NCBI RefSeq assembly: GCF_016862795.1
Contig: NZ_BONQ01000104.1
Coordinates: forward strand, 1 to 47,410
Length of the DNA stretch: 47,410 nucleotides
Direction of reading: 5' to 3'
Source of the DNA: Dactylosporangium siamense
Lineage (GTDB): Bacteria > Actinomycetota > Actinomycetes > Mycobacteriales > Micromonosporaceae
The notes under the pieces are model-generated. The model made no database searches. It saw only the letters and a program-made list of their open reading frames with translations, and was not told the DNA's origin. Of this stretch, positions 1-7,399 are shown in pieces (the first letter of the stretch is position 1; every line of letters begins with the position of its first letter). The position numbers and the translations under genes are program-made.

Positions 1-4
1 GTCC

Positions 5-472
5 GTGCCGGTGCCGCCGGTGCCGTTGGCGCGGCTGTTCGCGATGGCCGGCCGGTACCTCGTCGAGCGGCTGCACCAGCGTCTCGCCGACCGCGGCTGG
101 CCCGACATCCCTCCGGCCACCGGCTACGTCCTGCTGGCCGCCCGGACCGGACCGACCACGGGCGGCGAGATCGCCCAGCTGATGCGCACCTCGAAGCAGG
201 CGGCCTCGAAACTGCTGGAGGCCATGGAGCGGCGCGGGTTCGTCGAGCGCGGCGCCGCGGGTGCGGACGGCGCGGACGGCCGGATGAAGTCGGTCGTCCT
301 CACCGACCAGGGGCGCGAGTTGCTCACCGCCGTCGAGGACATCTACGTGGAGCTCGAGTCCGACTGGGCCGCGCTCATGGGCCGCGACACCCTCGAACTG
401 ATCCGCACCTCGCTGACCGGAGCGCTCATCGACGCGTACGGCGGCGCCCTGCCCGCGATCGGCCCCAGCTGA
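5..472 (+). CDS. MarR-family transcriptional regulator
   Basis: A 155-residue winged-helix regulator of usual MarR length. The helix-turn-helix spans about residues 52-80 (GGEIAQLMRTSKQAASKLLE) and is followed by a basic wing (about 82-100) with the typical family pattern of Asp-Gly-Arg then VVLTDQG. It should bind DNA as a dimer and act as a repressor or ligand sensor. The GTG start lies only four bases into the window, so the promoter and any ribosome binding site are mostly outside. A more upstream start cannot be excluded. It is convergent with the AlkB-like gene and its target is not visible here. Confidence 0.85.
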   Translation: MPVPPVPLARLFAMAGRYLVERLHQRLADRGWPDIPPATGYVLLAARTGPTTGGEIAQLMRTSKQAASKLLEAMERRGFVERGAAGADGADGRMKSVVLTDQGRELLTAVEDIYVELESDWAALMGRDTLELIRTSLTGALIDAYGGALPAIGPS

Positions 473-478
473 CACCGC

Positions 479-1036
479 TCAGGTGATCAGTACGGTCCGG
501 AAGGTCAGCGACACGCGCCGCCCGCGGGGGATGACGCAGTCCTGCCACCGGTCGGACTTCCGCGCGGCGATGCCGTGGCGCCAGTCGTACCGTGCCGGAC
601 CGCGCATCACCAGCAGGCTGCCGGGATCCATCAGCACGTCGACCCGCCGCTGCGCCTTCGGCAGGCTGAACGTCATCACGCACGCGGAGCCGAGGCTCAC
701 CGACAGCACGGTGTCCGCGAAGCACGGCACGCAGTCGACGTGCGCGGCGATGCCCTGACCCGGCTGGTACTCGTTGACGATGACCTGGTCGAGCGGGCGG
801 GGTGCGTGACCGTCGCGGTGCAGCCGCTCGGCGAGCCCGCCGGCCCACGCCGGCAGCGGCCCGAGGAACTCGTCCGCGTCGACCTTCTTGCGGCTGTAGT
901 CGTAGCGGTAACCGTAGTGCTGGACGCGTCGGCGCAGGTCCTCGCGCCACGGCAGCGCGTCGACGGTGGCGAGCAGGTCCCGCTGGCCGTCCGCGTCGAG
1001 ATAGCCGGGCAGGTTGGTGAGCCCGTCGATGTCCAC
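479..1036 (-). CDS. AlkB-like 2-oxoglutarate/Fe(II) dioxygenase
   Basis: A 185-residue protein of the AlkB family, which uses iron, oxygen and 2-oxoglutarate to remove alkyl groups from nucleic acids by oxidation. The AlkB signature is intact: Asn88, Tyr90 and Gly93 lead into the metal-binding His99-x-Asp101 (HVD), the distal metal ligand is His154 (RHG), and the 2-oxoglutarate motif R-x5-R is Arg174...Arg180 (RVSLTFR). It resembles the shorter 'alpha-ketoglutarate-dependent dioxygenase AlkB' proteins of actinobacteria. The substrate could be DNA, RNA or protein and cannot be told from sequence. The gene is convergent with the MarR gene, with a 6-nt gap. Confidence 0.88.
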   Translation of the reverse strand: MDIDGLTNLPGYLDADGQRDLLATVDALPWREDLRRRVQHYGYRYDYSRKKVDADEFLGPLPAWAGGLAERLHRDGHAPRPLDQVIVNEYQPGQGIAAHVDCVPCFADTVLSVSLGSACVMTFSLPKAQRRVDVLMDPGSLLVMRGPARYDWRHGIAARKSDRWQDCVIPRGRRVSLTFRTVLIT

Positions 1037-1155
1037 GAGCGTGAACCTTACCGCCGCGGCGGGTGTTGTTATGCGCTTCAGTCGGGCTGCACGAGGTGGC
1101 AGCGTGGGCGGAGCGCCACCCGGGCCCGGTGCTGAAACTGTTGTGAAACGTGGGA

Positions 1156-1184
1156 TTGACAGCTTCAGAGAGCGGGCCTAGGTT
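1156..1184 (+). promoter_or_regulatory. sigma-70-type promoter of the mannan operon
   Basis: TTGACA (1156-1161) is followed after exactly 17 bp by TAGGTT (1179-1184), a near-ideal vegetative promoter for an actinobacterium. Transcription would start near 1191 and read into the GH5/ABC transporter operon. Just upstream two TGAAAC motifs lie 13 bp apart (1131 and 1144), a possible further control site. Confidence 0.75.
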
Positions 1185-1191
1185 GATGGAA

Positions 1192-1205
1192 CTTATCCGG
1201 TTCAG
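1192..1205. promoter_or_regulatory. candidate LacI operator, site 1
   Basis: CTTATCCGGTTCAG matches the palindrome CTTAACCGGTTAAG at 12 of 14 positions and sits at about +2 to +15 of the promoter just upstream, where a bound repressor would block transcription. The same element recurs at the other two promoters of the locus. The role is inferred from position and recurrence. Confidence 0.55.
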
Positions 1206-1235
1206 TCCCCGCCGCGCCGCCTGAAGGGTCCCGCG

Positions 1236-2213
1236 ATGTCCCACCACGGGTTCAACGTCCAGTGGATGTTCAACGCCAACGCCGGCGCCTCGGGCCCCGA
1301 CGAGCGCGTCCTGGACGCCGTCGCGGCGTGGGGGTTCAACTTCATCCGGCTGCCGACGGACTACCGGCTGTGGAGCATCGGCGGCGACCCCTACCGGGCG
1401 GACGAGTCGGTGCTCGCCCTGGTGGACAAGACCCTCGCCGCCTGCCGGCAGCGGGGGCTGCATCTTTCACTGAACCTGCACCGCGCGCCGGGCTACATCA
1501 TCACCGGCTGGGAGACCGAGCCCTACAACCTGTGGGCGGACCGGCCCGCCCGCGACGCGTTCGTCGCCACCTGGGAACGGTTCGCGGCGCGCTACGCGGA
1601 CGTCCCGCCGCAGGACCTGAGCTTCGACCTCGTCAACGAACCGCCGGCGCTGGGCCTGCGCGGCTTCACCCGGGCCGCCCACGAGGCCGTCATCCGGCAC
1701 GCGGTCGGCGCCGTGCGGGCCATCTCGCCGGACCGGCCGCTGGTCGTCGACGGGCTCGACGGTGGCAACCTCGCCATGCCGGAGCTCGCGGACCTGGGCC
1801 TCACCCAGAGCGTCCGCGGCTACCAGCCGATGAGCGTGTCGCACTACCGGGCCGAGTGGTGGCCGGAGCACCGCGGGCTGCCGGCACCCGGTTACCCGTG
1901 CGACTACGCCGGCCGGTGGTGGGACGGCGCGGCCCTGCGCGAGTTCTACGCGCCGTGGCGCGACCTGGAAGCCGCGGGCGTGCCCGTGCACGTCGGCGAG
2001 TTCGGCTGTTACGAGCACACCCCCGACGAGGTCGCCCGCGCCTGGTTCGCCGACCTGTTCGACGTGTTCGGCCAGTTCGGCTGGGGCTATGCCCTGTGGG
2101 AGTTCGAAGGCCCGTTCGGCATCGTCGGGCACCACCGGCCCGGCGCGGTCTTCGAGCGGCGCGACGGCTTCGACGTCGACGTCCATCTCCTGGATCTCAT
2201 GCGTTCGTTCTGA
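1236..2213 (+). CDS. cytoplasmic GH5-family glycoside hydrolase
   Basis: A 325-residue (beta/alpha)8-barrel hydrolase of the GH5/cellulase superfamily. The acid/base Glu135 lies in DLVNEP and the nucleophile Glu255 in VHVGEFG, both as expected for clan GH-A. No signal peptide is present, so the enzyme should act inside the cell, probably on short oligosaccharides brought in by the ABC transporter encoded next to it. A GAAGGG ribosome binding site lies 8 nt before the ATG. It is the first gene of an operon with transporter and kinase genes. Because the neighbours are mannanases, beta-mannoside or manno-oligosaccharide hydrolysis is the best guess. Beta-glucoside cleavage remains possible. Confidence 0.85.
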   Translation: MSHHGFNVQWMFNANAGASGPDERVLDAVAAWGFNFIRLPTDYRLWSIGGDPYRADESVLALVDKTLAACRQRGLHLSLNLHRAPGYIITGWETEPYNLWADRPARDAFVATWERFAARYADVPPQDLSFDLVNEPPALGLRGFTRAAHEAVIRHAVGAVRAISPDRPLVVDGLDGGNLAMPELADLGLTQSVRGYQPMSVSHYRAEWWPEHRGLPAPGYPCDYAGRWWDGAALREFYAPWRDLEAAGVPVHVGEFGCYEHTPDEVARAWFADLFDVFGQFGWGYALWEFEGPFGIVGHHRPGAVFERRDGFDVDVHLLDLMRSF

Positions 2214-2270
2214 CCATGGCACCTGTGCAGCACAACCGATAACACCCCCTCACATCGGAAGGTGGTACCC

Positions 2271-3557
2271 GTGCATATGAAGCAACGCCTCATCGCCGTG
2301 CTCGCCGCGACCTCCCTCGTCCTCACCGCCTGCGGGGACGACGCCGGCAGTGGCAGCGACGGCAAGATCGCCGGTGACATCACGGTCCTGACGCAGCGGA
2401 CCGACCTCGTCGACACCGTGCTGCCGGAGTACAAGAAGAAGTTCGAGGCCAAGTATCCCGGCACGAACGTCAAGTTCGAGGCGATCACCGACTACGAGGG
2501 GGAGGTGCGCGTCCGGATGAACACGAAGAACTACGGCGACGTGTTGCCGATCCCCAACTCGGTCACCGCCGACCAGCTGCCGTCGTTCTTCGAGCCGCTG
2601 GGCACCGTGGACGAGCTCAAGGACAAGTATCGCTTCGTACGCTCGGAGCAGACGTTCGGCGGCAAGGTGTACGGCCTGGCCATCACCGGCAACGCCCAGG
2701 GCTACGTGTTCAACAAGAAGGTGTGGACCGCCGCCGGCATCACCACGCCGCCGACGACGCCGGAGGAGTTCCTGTCGGCGCTGAAGGCCATCAAGGACAA
2801 GACCGGCGTGGTCCCGCTGTACACCAACTACAAGGACGGCTGGCCGCTCGGGCAGTGGGAGGGCGTGCGCGGCGCGGTCAGCGGCGACCCGGAGGCGGTG
2901 ACGAAGCTGGCCAAGGACGACGCGCCGTGGAGCCCGGGCAAGGAGCAGTACATCATCGACTCGCTGCTGTTCGACGCGGTGAAGGGCGGCTACACCGAGG
3001 CCGACCCGACGACCACGAACTGGGAGCAGTCGAAGGGCATGCTCGGCACCGGGAAGATCGCCACGATGGTCCTCGGTTCGTGGTCGGTGGTGCAGATGCA
3101 GGCGGCCGCCACGAGCAAGGACGACATCGGCTACTGGCCGTTCCCGAACCAGGTCAACGGCAAGTTCCACACGGTCGTCGGCGGCGACTACAAGAACGGC
3201 ATCAACGTCAACTCCAAGAACAAGGCGACCGCCCGGGCCTGGGTCGACTGGTTCGCCGACGAGTCGAACTACGCCATCGACCAGGGCGGCGTCTCGGTGG
3301 TGACCAGCGCGCAGCTGCCGGCGTCCCTGGCGGACCTGCAGGCGGCCAAGACGGAGTTCATCGAGATCAACCCGGCGCCCAAGGGCGAGGAGGGGCTCGC
3401 GGACAAGATCGGCAACACGGCCGAGATCGCGCTGTTCGACGGCAAGTACCGCCAGCGGCTCGTCGACGCGGCCCGCGGCGCGAAGAAGGAGACGAAGGAG
3501 CAGATCTTCGCCGACCTGAACAAGAAGTGGGCCGACACCCGGGCCAAGCTCAAGTAA
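2271..3557 (+). CDS. ABC sugar transporter substrate-binding lipoprotein
   Basis: Extracellular solute-binding protein of the carbohydrate (CUT1) type, about 428 residues. A short charged N-terminus, a hydrophobic segment and the lipobox LTAC (the Cys is followed by GDD) show that it is lipid-anchored outside the membrane. The body has the usual Trp/Tyr-rich sugar-binding clefts (for example GSWSVVQMQ). The GTG at 2271 lies 8 nt after the ribosome binding site GGAAGG; the ATG at 2277 is a less well spaced alternative, and a GTG at 2262 lies within the binding site itself. It delivers sugars, probably manno-oligosaccharides released by the secreted mannanases, to the two permeases downstream. 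No ATPase gene is nearby, so a shared MsiK-type ATPase elsewhere is likely. Confidence 0.9.
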   Translation: MHMKQRLIAVLAATSLVLTACGDDAGSGSDGKIAGDITVLTQRTDLVDTVLPEYKKKFEAKYPGTNVKFEAITDYEGEVRVRMNTKNYGDVLPIPNSVTADQLPSFFEPLGTVDELKDKYRFVRSEQTFGGKVYGLAITGNAQGYVFNKKVWTAAGITTPPTTPEEFLSALKAIKDKTGVVPLYTNYKDGWPLGQWEGVRGAVSGDPEAVTKLAKDDAPWSPGKEQYIIDSLLFDAVKGGYTEADPTTTNWEQSKGMLGTGKIATMVLGSWSVVQMQAAATSKDDIGYWPFPNQVNGKFHTVVGGDYKNGINVNSKNKATARAWVDWFADESNYAIDQGGVSVVTSAQLPASLADLQAAKTEFIEINPAPKGEEGLADKIGNTAEIALFDGKYRQRLVDAARGAKKETKEQIFADLNKKWADTRAKLK

Positions 3558-3564
3558 CGCTGTT

Positions 3565-3593
3565 CGGCGTGCGGCCCGAACGGCCGCACGCCG
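3565..3593 (+). terminator. intra-operon stem-loop after the binding-protein gene
   Basis: CGGCGTGCGGCC and GGCCGCACGCCG form a perfect 12-bp stem around the 5-nt loop CGAAC, directly after the stop codon of the binding-protein gene and before the permease gene. There is no T-run. Such hairpins in sugar ABC operons usually stabilise the upstream mRNA or cause partial termination, so the binding protein is made in excess over the permeases. Confidence 0.75.
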
Positions 3594-3612
3594 CTCCCTG
3601 AAGGTGAGCCCG

Positions 3613-4542
3613 ATGGCCATTGACACCAAACCGGCGTCCGAGCTGCGCCGGGCGGGCCGGCCGGCCCGCCCGCACAACGTCGCCCGCACGCTGACGCCGT
3701 ACCTGTTCCTCGCCGCGCCGCTGGCGTTCCTGATCGTGTTCACCTACATCCCGGTGGTGAACATGTTCGGCTACAGCGTCACGTCCTGGGACGGGCTGAG
3801 CCCGAGCCGCGAGTTCGTCGGGCTCGACAACTACGTCGAGATCGCCACCCGGCCGGAGCTGTTCGGGGTGCTGAAGGTCAGCCTGTACTACATCGGCGCC
3901 TCGGTGGTGCAGATCGGGCTCGCGCTGTACTTCGCCACGATCCTGAGTTTCAACACCCGCTTCCGGAACCTGTTCAAGGGCGTGCTGTTCTTCCCGTACC
4001 TCATCAACGGCGTCGCCATCGGCATGATCTTCCTGTTCTTCTTCCAGCCCGGTGGCACCCTGGACTCGGCGATGTCGGCGCTCGGCCTCGGCGGCGCGAC
4101 CCAGCAGTGGCTCGGCGACCCGTCAGTGGTCAACTGGTCCCTCGCGGGCACGTCGATCTGGCGGTACCTCGGACTGAACTTCGTGTTGTTCCTCGGTGCG
4201 ATCCAGTCGATCCCGGCGCACCTCTACGAGGCGGCGGAGATCGACGGCGCGAGCCGCTGGGACCAGTTCCGGCACATCATCCTGCCGGGCATCCGGCCGA
4301 TCGTCGGGCTGTCGTTCATCCTCGCGATCTCCGGCTCGCTGTCGGTCTTCGAGATCCCGTTCATCATGACCGGCGGCGCGAACGACAGCGAGACCTTCGT
4401 CATCCAGACCGTCAACATGGCCTTCAAGTACTACAAGCTCGGCCTCGCTTCGGCGATGGCGGTGGTACTGCTGCTGATCATCCTGCTGGTCACGTGGCTG
4501 CAGCGGCGCGTCGCGCCCGACGAGAAGGTGGACCTGTCGTGA
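3613..4542 (+). CDS. ABC sugar transporter permease 1 (MalF type)
   Basis: Integral membrane permease of a CUT1 sugar importer, about 309 residues, with an N-terminal hydrophobic helix (YLFLAAPLAFLIVFTYIPVV) and further membrane segments. The EAA loop that docks on the ATPase is present as EAAEIDGASRWDQFRHIILP. The ATG at 3613 is preferred because it follows GAAGGTGAG at good spacing; the in-frame GTG at 3604 lies inside that ribosome binding site. The stop codon overlaps the GTG of the next permease, so the two are translationally coupled. Confidence 0.92.
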   Translation: MAIDTKPASELRRAGRPARPHNVARTLTPYLFLAAPLAFLIVFTYIPVVNMFGYSVTSWDGLSPSREFVGLDNYVEIATRPELFGVLKVSLYYIGASVVQIGLALYFATILSFNTRFRNLFKGVLFFPYLINGVAIGMIFLFFFQPGGTLDSAMSALGLGGATQQWLGDPSVVNWSLAGTSIWRYLGLNFVLFLGAIQSIPAHLYEAAEIDGASRWDQFRHIILPGIRPIVGLSFILAISGSLSVFEIPFIMTGGANDSETFVIQTVNMAFKYYKLGLASAMAVVLLLIILLVTWLQRRVAPDEKVDLS

Positions 4543-5354
4543 TCGCCCGCGTGCTCAAGTACCTCTCGCTGACCGGCGCGAGCCTGGTGGTGCTGCTGCC
4601 GCCCGTCGTGCTGGTGCTCGCGTCGCTGAAGACCAACAACGAGTACCTCAACAGCGGCCCGTTCGACCCGCCCGGCGACTGGCTCAACTTCGACAACTAC
4701 GTCACGGCGTTCACCAAGGGGCACATGCTCCGCGGCTTCATCAACACGTCGGTCATCATGGCCGTCTCCCTCACCGGCACCGTCCTCATCGGCTCGATGG
4801 CCGCCTACGCCATCGACCGCTTCCGGTTCCGCCTCCGCAAGCTGGTCGTGGCGCTCTTCATGCTCGCCACGCTGGTGCCGGGCGTCACCACGCAGGTCGC
4901 CACGTTCAAGGTCGTCGACGCCCTCGACCTCTACGACAGCCGCTGGTCGGCGATCGCGCTCTTCCTCGGCACCGACATCATCTCCATCTACATCTTCCGG
5001 CAGTTCCTGCGCGGCGTGCCCCGCGAGCTCGACGAGGCCGCCGCGATGGAGGGCGCCGGCCCGTTCGGCATCTTCTGGAGAATCATCCTGCCGCTGCTGA
5101 AACCCGCGATCGCGACGGTCGTCATCATCAAGGGCATCGCCATGTACAACGAGTTCTACATCCCGTTCCTGTACATGCCGTCGCAGGAGCTGGGCGTCAT
5201 CTCCACGTCGCTGTATCGCTTCAAGGGCCCGTTCGGGGCGCAGTGGGAGGTCATCTCCGCCGGCGTCATCCTCGTCATCATCCCCACCCTGATCGCGTTC
5301 CTCGCCCTGCAACGGTTCATCTACAACGGTTTCACCGCCGGAGCGGGCAAATGA
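4539..5354 (+). CDS. ABC sugar transporter permease 2 (MalG type)
   Basis: Second permease of the same importer, 271 residues, with about six membrane segments and an EAA loop (DEAAAMEGAGPFGIFWRIIL). The frame stays open further upstream, but that part is out of frame with the first permease gene and looks like its shadow. The real start is the GTG in the GTGA overlap with the preceding stop codon. Its own stop overlaps the ATG of the sugar kinase (ATGA). The tight coupling supports one transport-and-phosphorylation unit. Confidence 0.92.
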   Translation: MIARVLKYLSLTGASLVVLLPPVVLVLASLKTNNEYLNSGPFDPPGDWLNFDNYVTAFTKGHMLRGFINTSVIMAVSLTGTVLIGSMAAYAIDRFRFRLRKLVVALFMLATLVPGVTTQVATFKVVDALDLYDSRWSAIALFLGTDIISIYIFRQFLRGVPRELDEAAAMEGAGPFGIFWRIILPLLKPAIATVVIIKGIAMYNEFYIPFLYMPSQELGVISTSLYRFKGPFGAQWEVISAGVILVIIPTLIAFLALQRFIYNGFTAGAGK

Positions 5355-6259
5355 GCGTCGGCCTGAACGGGCCTGTCTTCGGGGGTGTCGAGGCCGGCGG
5401 GACGAAGGTCGTGTGCGCGGTCGGGGTCGGGCCCGACGCGGTCCTGGACCGCACGACGATCCCGACCACCTCGCCGGCGGAGACCCTTGAGCGGATCATC
5501 GCCTACTTCCGGGCGCAGCGCGCCGCCGGCCACGACATCGCCGCGCTCGGGGTCGCCTCGTTCGGCCCACTCGACCTCGTCTCCGGCCACATCACCACCA
5601 CGCCGAAGCCCGGCTGGGGCGGCACCGACCTGGTGGGTGCGCTGCGCCGTGGGCTCGGCGTGCCGGTGGCGCTGGACACCGACGTCAACGGCGCCGCCTA
5701 CGGCGAGCACCGCTGGGGCGCGGGCCGCGGGCAGGGCACCGTCGTCTACGTGACGGTCGGCACCGGCATCGGCGGCGGTGCCATCGTCAACGGGCAGCCC
5801 CTGCACGGCCTGCTGCACCCCGAGATGGGCCACCTGCACGTGCGGCGGCACCCGGCCGACGACTTCGCCGGCACCTGCCCGTTTCACGGTGACTGCATCG
5901 AGGGCCTCGCCAGCGGGCCCGCCATCGAACGCCGGGCCGGCCGGTCCGCCCGCGACCTCGGCCCGCTGCGCGCGCGGACGGTGGAACTCGAGGCGCACTA
6001 CCTCGCCCAGCTGATGACGTCGATCATCTACCTGCTGATGCCGCACCGCATCGTCGTCGGCGGCGGGGTGCTGAACATCCCCGGCCTCCTCGACGCGGTC
6101 CGGTCGGCGACCGCGGACCGCCTCGGCAAGGCCCTTGACGCGGTGCCGGCGACGGCCCGGATGGACGAGTACATCGTGCCGCCGGACCTCGGCACCTTCT
6201 CCGGCGTCCTGGGCGCGCTCGGCCTCGCCGAACACGAGTATCAGCGATCTTTACGTTGA
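5351..6259 (+). CDS. ROK-family sugar kinase (fructokinase-like)
   Basis: A 302-residue ROK kinase, expected to phosphorylate a hexose in the cytoplasm with ATP. The phosphate-binding GVEAGGTK lies at residues 12-19, the probable catalytic Asp111 is in DTDVNGAA, and the zinc site has His161 with the CPFHGDC cluster (Cys176, His179, Cys182). The E-G-L-A-S-GPA segment follows, as in fructokinase/mannokinase-type ROK proteins such as those of Bacillus mannan loci. In this context mannose or fructose is the likely substrate. It starts at an ATGA overlap with the permease gene. Its last 9 bp overlap the end of the convergent lacI-type gene. Confidence 0.9.
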   Translation: MSVGLNGPVFGGVEAGGTKVVCAVGVGPDAVLDRTTIPTTSPAETLERIIAYFRAQRAAGHDIAALGVASFGPLDLVSGHITTTPKPGWGGTDLVGALRRGLGVPVALDTDVNGAAYGEHRWGAGRGQGTVVYVTVGTGIGGGAIVNGQPLHGLLHPEMGHLHVRRHPADDFAGTCPFHGDCIEGLASGPAIERRAGRSARDLGPLRARTVELEAHYLAQLMTSIIYLLMPHRIVVGGGVLNIPGLLDAVRSATADRLGKALDAVPATARMDEYIVPPDLGTFSGVLGALGLAEHEYQRSLR

Positions 6260-7261
6260 CTGCCGCACGTGCAGCGTCCCGGGCGGCACCGTGGCGTGGG
6301 TGACCTCGCCGGTGTGGAGGGTCCTCAGCAGTGCCTGGGCCGTCAGCTCCGCCTGGTGCGCGGGGGCCTGCTCCACCGCGGTGATCGTCGGCACGGTGAG
6401 CTGGCACAGGTCCGAGTCGTCCCAGGCGACCACCGAGACGTCGCCGGGCACCGCCATCCCCATGTCGTGCACCACTTTCAGCGCGGCGGCCGCCATCACG
6501 TCGTTGTCGAAGACCACGGCGGTCGGCGGTTCGCTGCCGCTCATCAGCCGCAGCATGGCGCTCATGCCGTCCATGGCGCTGTAGTTGGTGTACAGCACCA
6601 GATAGCGGTCGATCCCGGCCCGCTCCAGCGCGTCGAGGTAGGCCAGGTCGCGCTGCCGGGTGTGCAGCAGCTCGGCGGTGCCGGCGACCCGGGCGACGGA
6701 CCGGTGCCCCCGCGCCCGCAGGTGCTCCACGACCCGGCCGGCCGTGCCGGCGGCGTCGCCGTCGACGGTGCTGATCGGGTCGAGGCCGCCGTGCCCGCCG
6801 ATGACCGCGGCGGGCAGGCCGAGCTCGACGAGCGCGTCGATGCGCGGGTCGTCCTCGCGCACGTCGGTGACGATCACGCCGTCGACGTGCCGGCCGGCCC
6901 ACCACCTGCGGTACACCTCGACGGTGTCGTCGACCTCGGCGACGAGGTGCAGCAGGAGGCTCATGCCGTCGCGGTTGAGCGCGGCCTCGACCCCGCTGAG
7001 CATCTGGGTGAGGTACGAGTCGACGATCAGCTCCCGCGGCGGCCGCACGAGCACCAGCCCGATCGCGTTGGCACGGGACAGCCCGAGCGATCGCGCGGCG
7101 ATGTTCGGTGCCCAGCCGAGCTCCCCGGCGGCCGCGAGGACCTTCGCGCGGGTCTGCTCGGACACGCCGGGCCGGCCGTTGAGCGCATACGACACCGCCG
7201 CCTCGGAAACCCCGGCGTGGGTGGCGACCTGTCGGATCGTGACCCGAGAGCTGAAGCGCAT
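6251..7261 (-). CDS. LacI-family repressor of the mannan locus
   Basis: A 336-residue LacI/GalR regulator. The N-terminal helix-turn-helix (VTIRQVATHAGVSEAAVSYA) and hinge (NIAARSLGLSRANAIG) are followed by a periplasmic-binding-protein-like sensor domain. The ATG at 7261 gives the usual short lead (MRFSSR) before the DNA-binding domain; an ATG at 7312 would add 17 untypical residues. The gene lies between the transporter operon and a divergent secreted mannanase gene. Candidate operators occur at 1192, 7341 and 10470. The inducer is probably a manno-oligosaccharide, which is an inference from context. Confidence 0.9.
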   Translation of the reverse strand: MRFSSRVTIRQVATHAGVSEAAVSYALNGRPGVSEQTRAKVLAAAGELGWAPNIAARSLGLSRANAIGLVLVRPPRELIVDSYLTQMLSGVEAALNRDGMSLLLHLVAEVDDTVEVYRRWWAGRHVDGVIVTDVREDDPRIDALVELGLPAAVIGGHGGLDPISTVDGDAAGTAGRVVEHLRARGHRSVARVAGTAELLHTRQRDLAYLDALERAGIDRYLVLYTNYSAMDGMSAMLRLMSGSEPPTAVVFDNDVMAAAALKVVHDMGMAVPGDVSVVAWDDSDLCQLTVPTITAVEQAPAHQAELTAQALLRTLHTGEVTHATVPPGTLHVRQST

Positions 7262-7291
7262 AAGAGCGACCGTATTGCGATCATCCCCAGG

Positions 7292-7335
7292 TGTCAAAGA
7301 CATCGTTGACATCCATTGATGGACACTCGTACGCT
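7292..7335 (+). promoter_or_regulatory. mannanase promoter with inverted repeat
   Basis: TTGACA (7306-7311) is followed after 18 bp by TACGCT (7330-7335), a plausible promoter for the mannanase gene at 7400. The -35 box is the right arm of an inverted repeat, TGTCAA-N8-TTGACA (7292-7311). A second small repeat TCCAT-TG-ATGGA lies at 7312-7323. The repeats could be extra regulator sites or serve the divergent lacI-type gene. Confidence 0.5.
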
Positions 7336-7340
7336 CCGAC

Positions 7341-7354
7341 CTGAGTCGGTTAAG
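7341..7354. promoter_or_regulatory. candidate LacI operator, site 2
   Basis: CTGAGTCGGTTAAG matches CTTAACCGGTTAAG at 11 of 14 positions, with the right half-site GGTTAAG perfect. It lies at about the transcription start of the mannanase promoter, a position suited to repression. Confidence 0.45.
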
Positions 7355-7399
7355 TCACCTCGCAGCCACGTGCTGCCTCCACCGCCAGGAAGGCGACCG

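Noticed and set aside
2250-3743. 497-codon open frame opposite the sugar-binding protein
   Set aside because: Low-complexity Leu/Arg/Val/Gly translation and overlap with a clear lipoprotein gene.
7316-7399. Start of the large mannanase at 7316
   Set aside because: The ATG at 7400 has a ribosome binding site and opens a proper signal peptide; the upstream part overlaps the promoter and operator.
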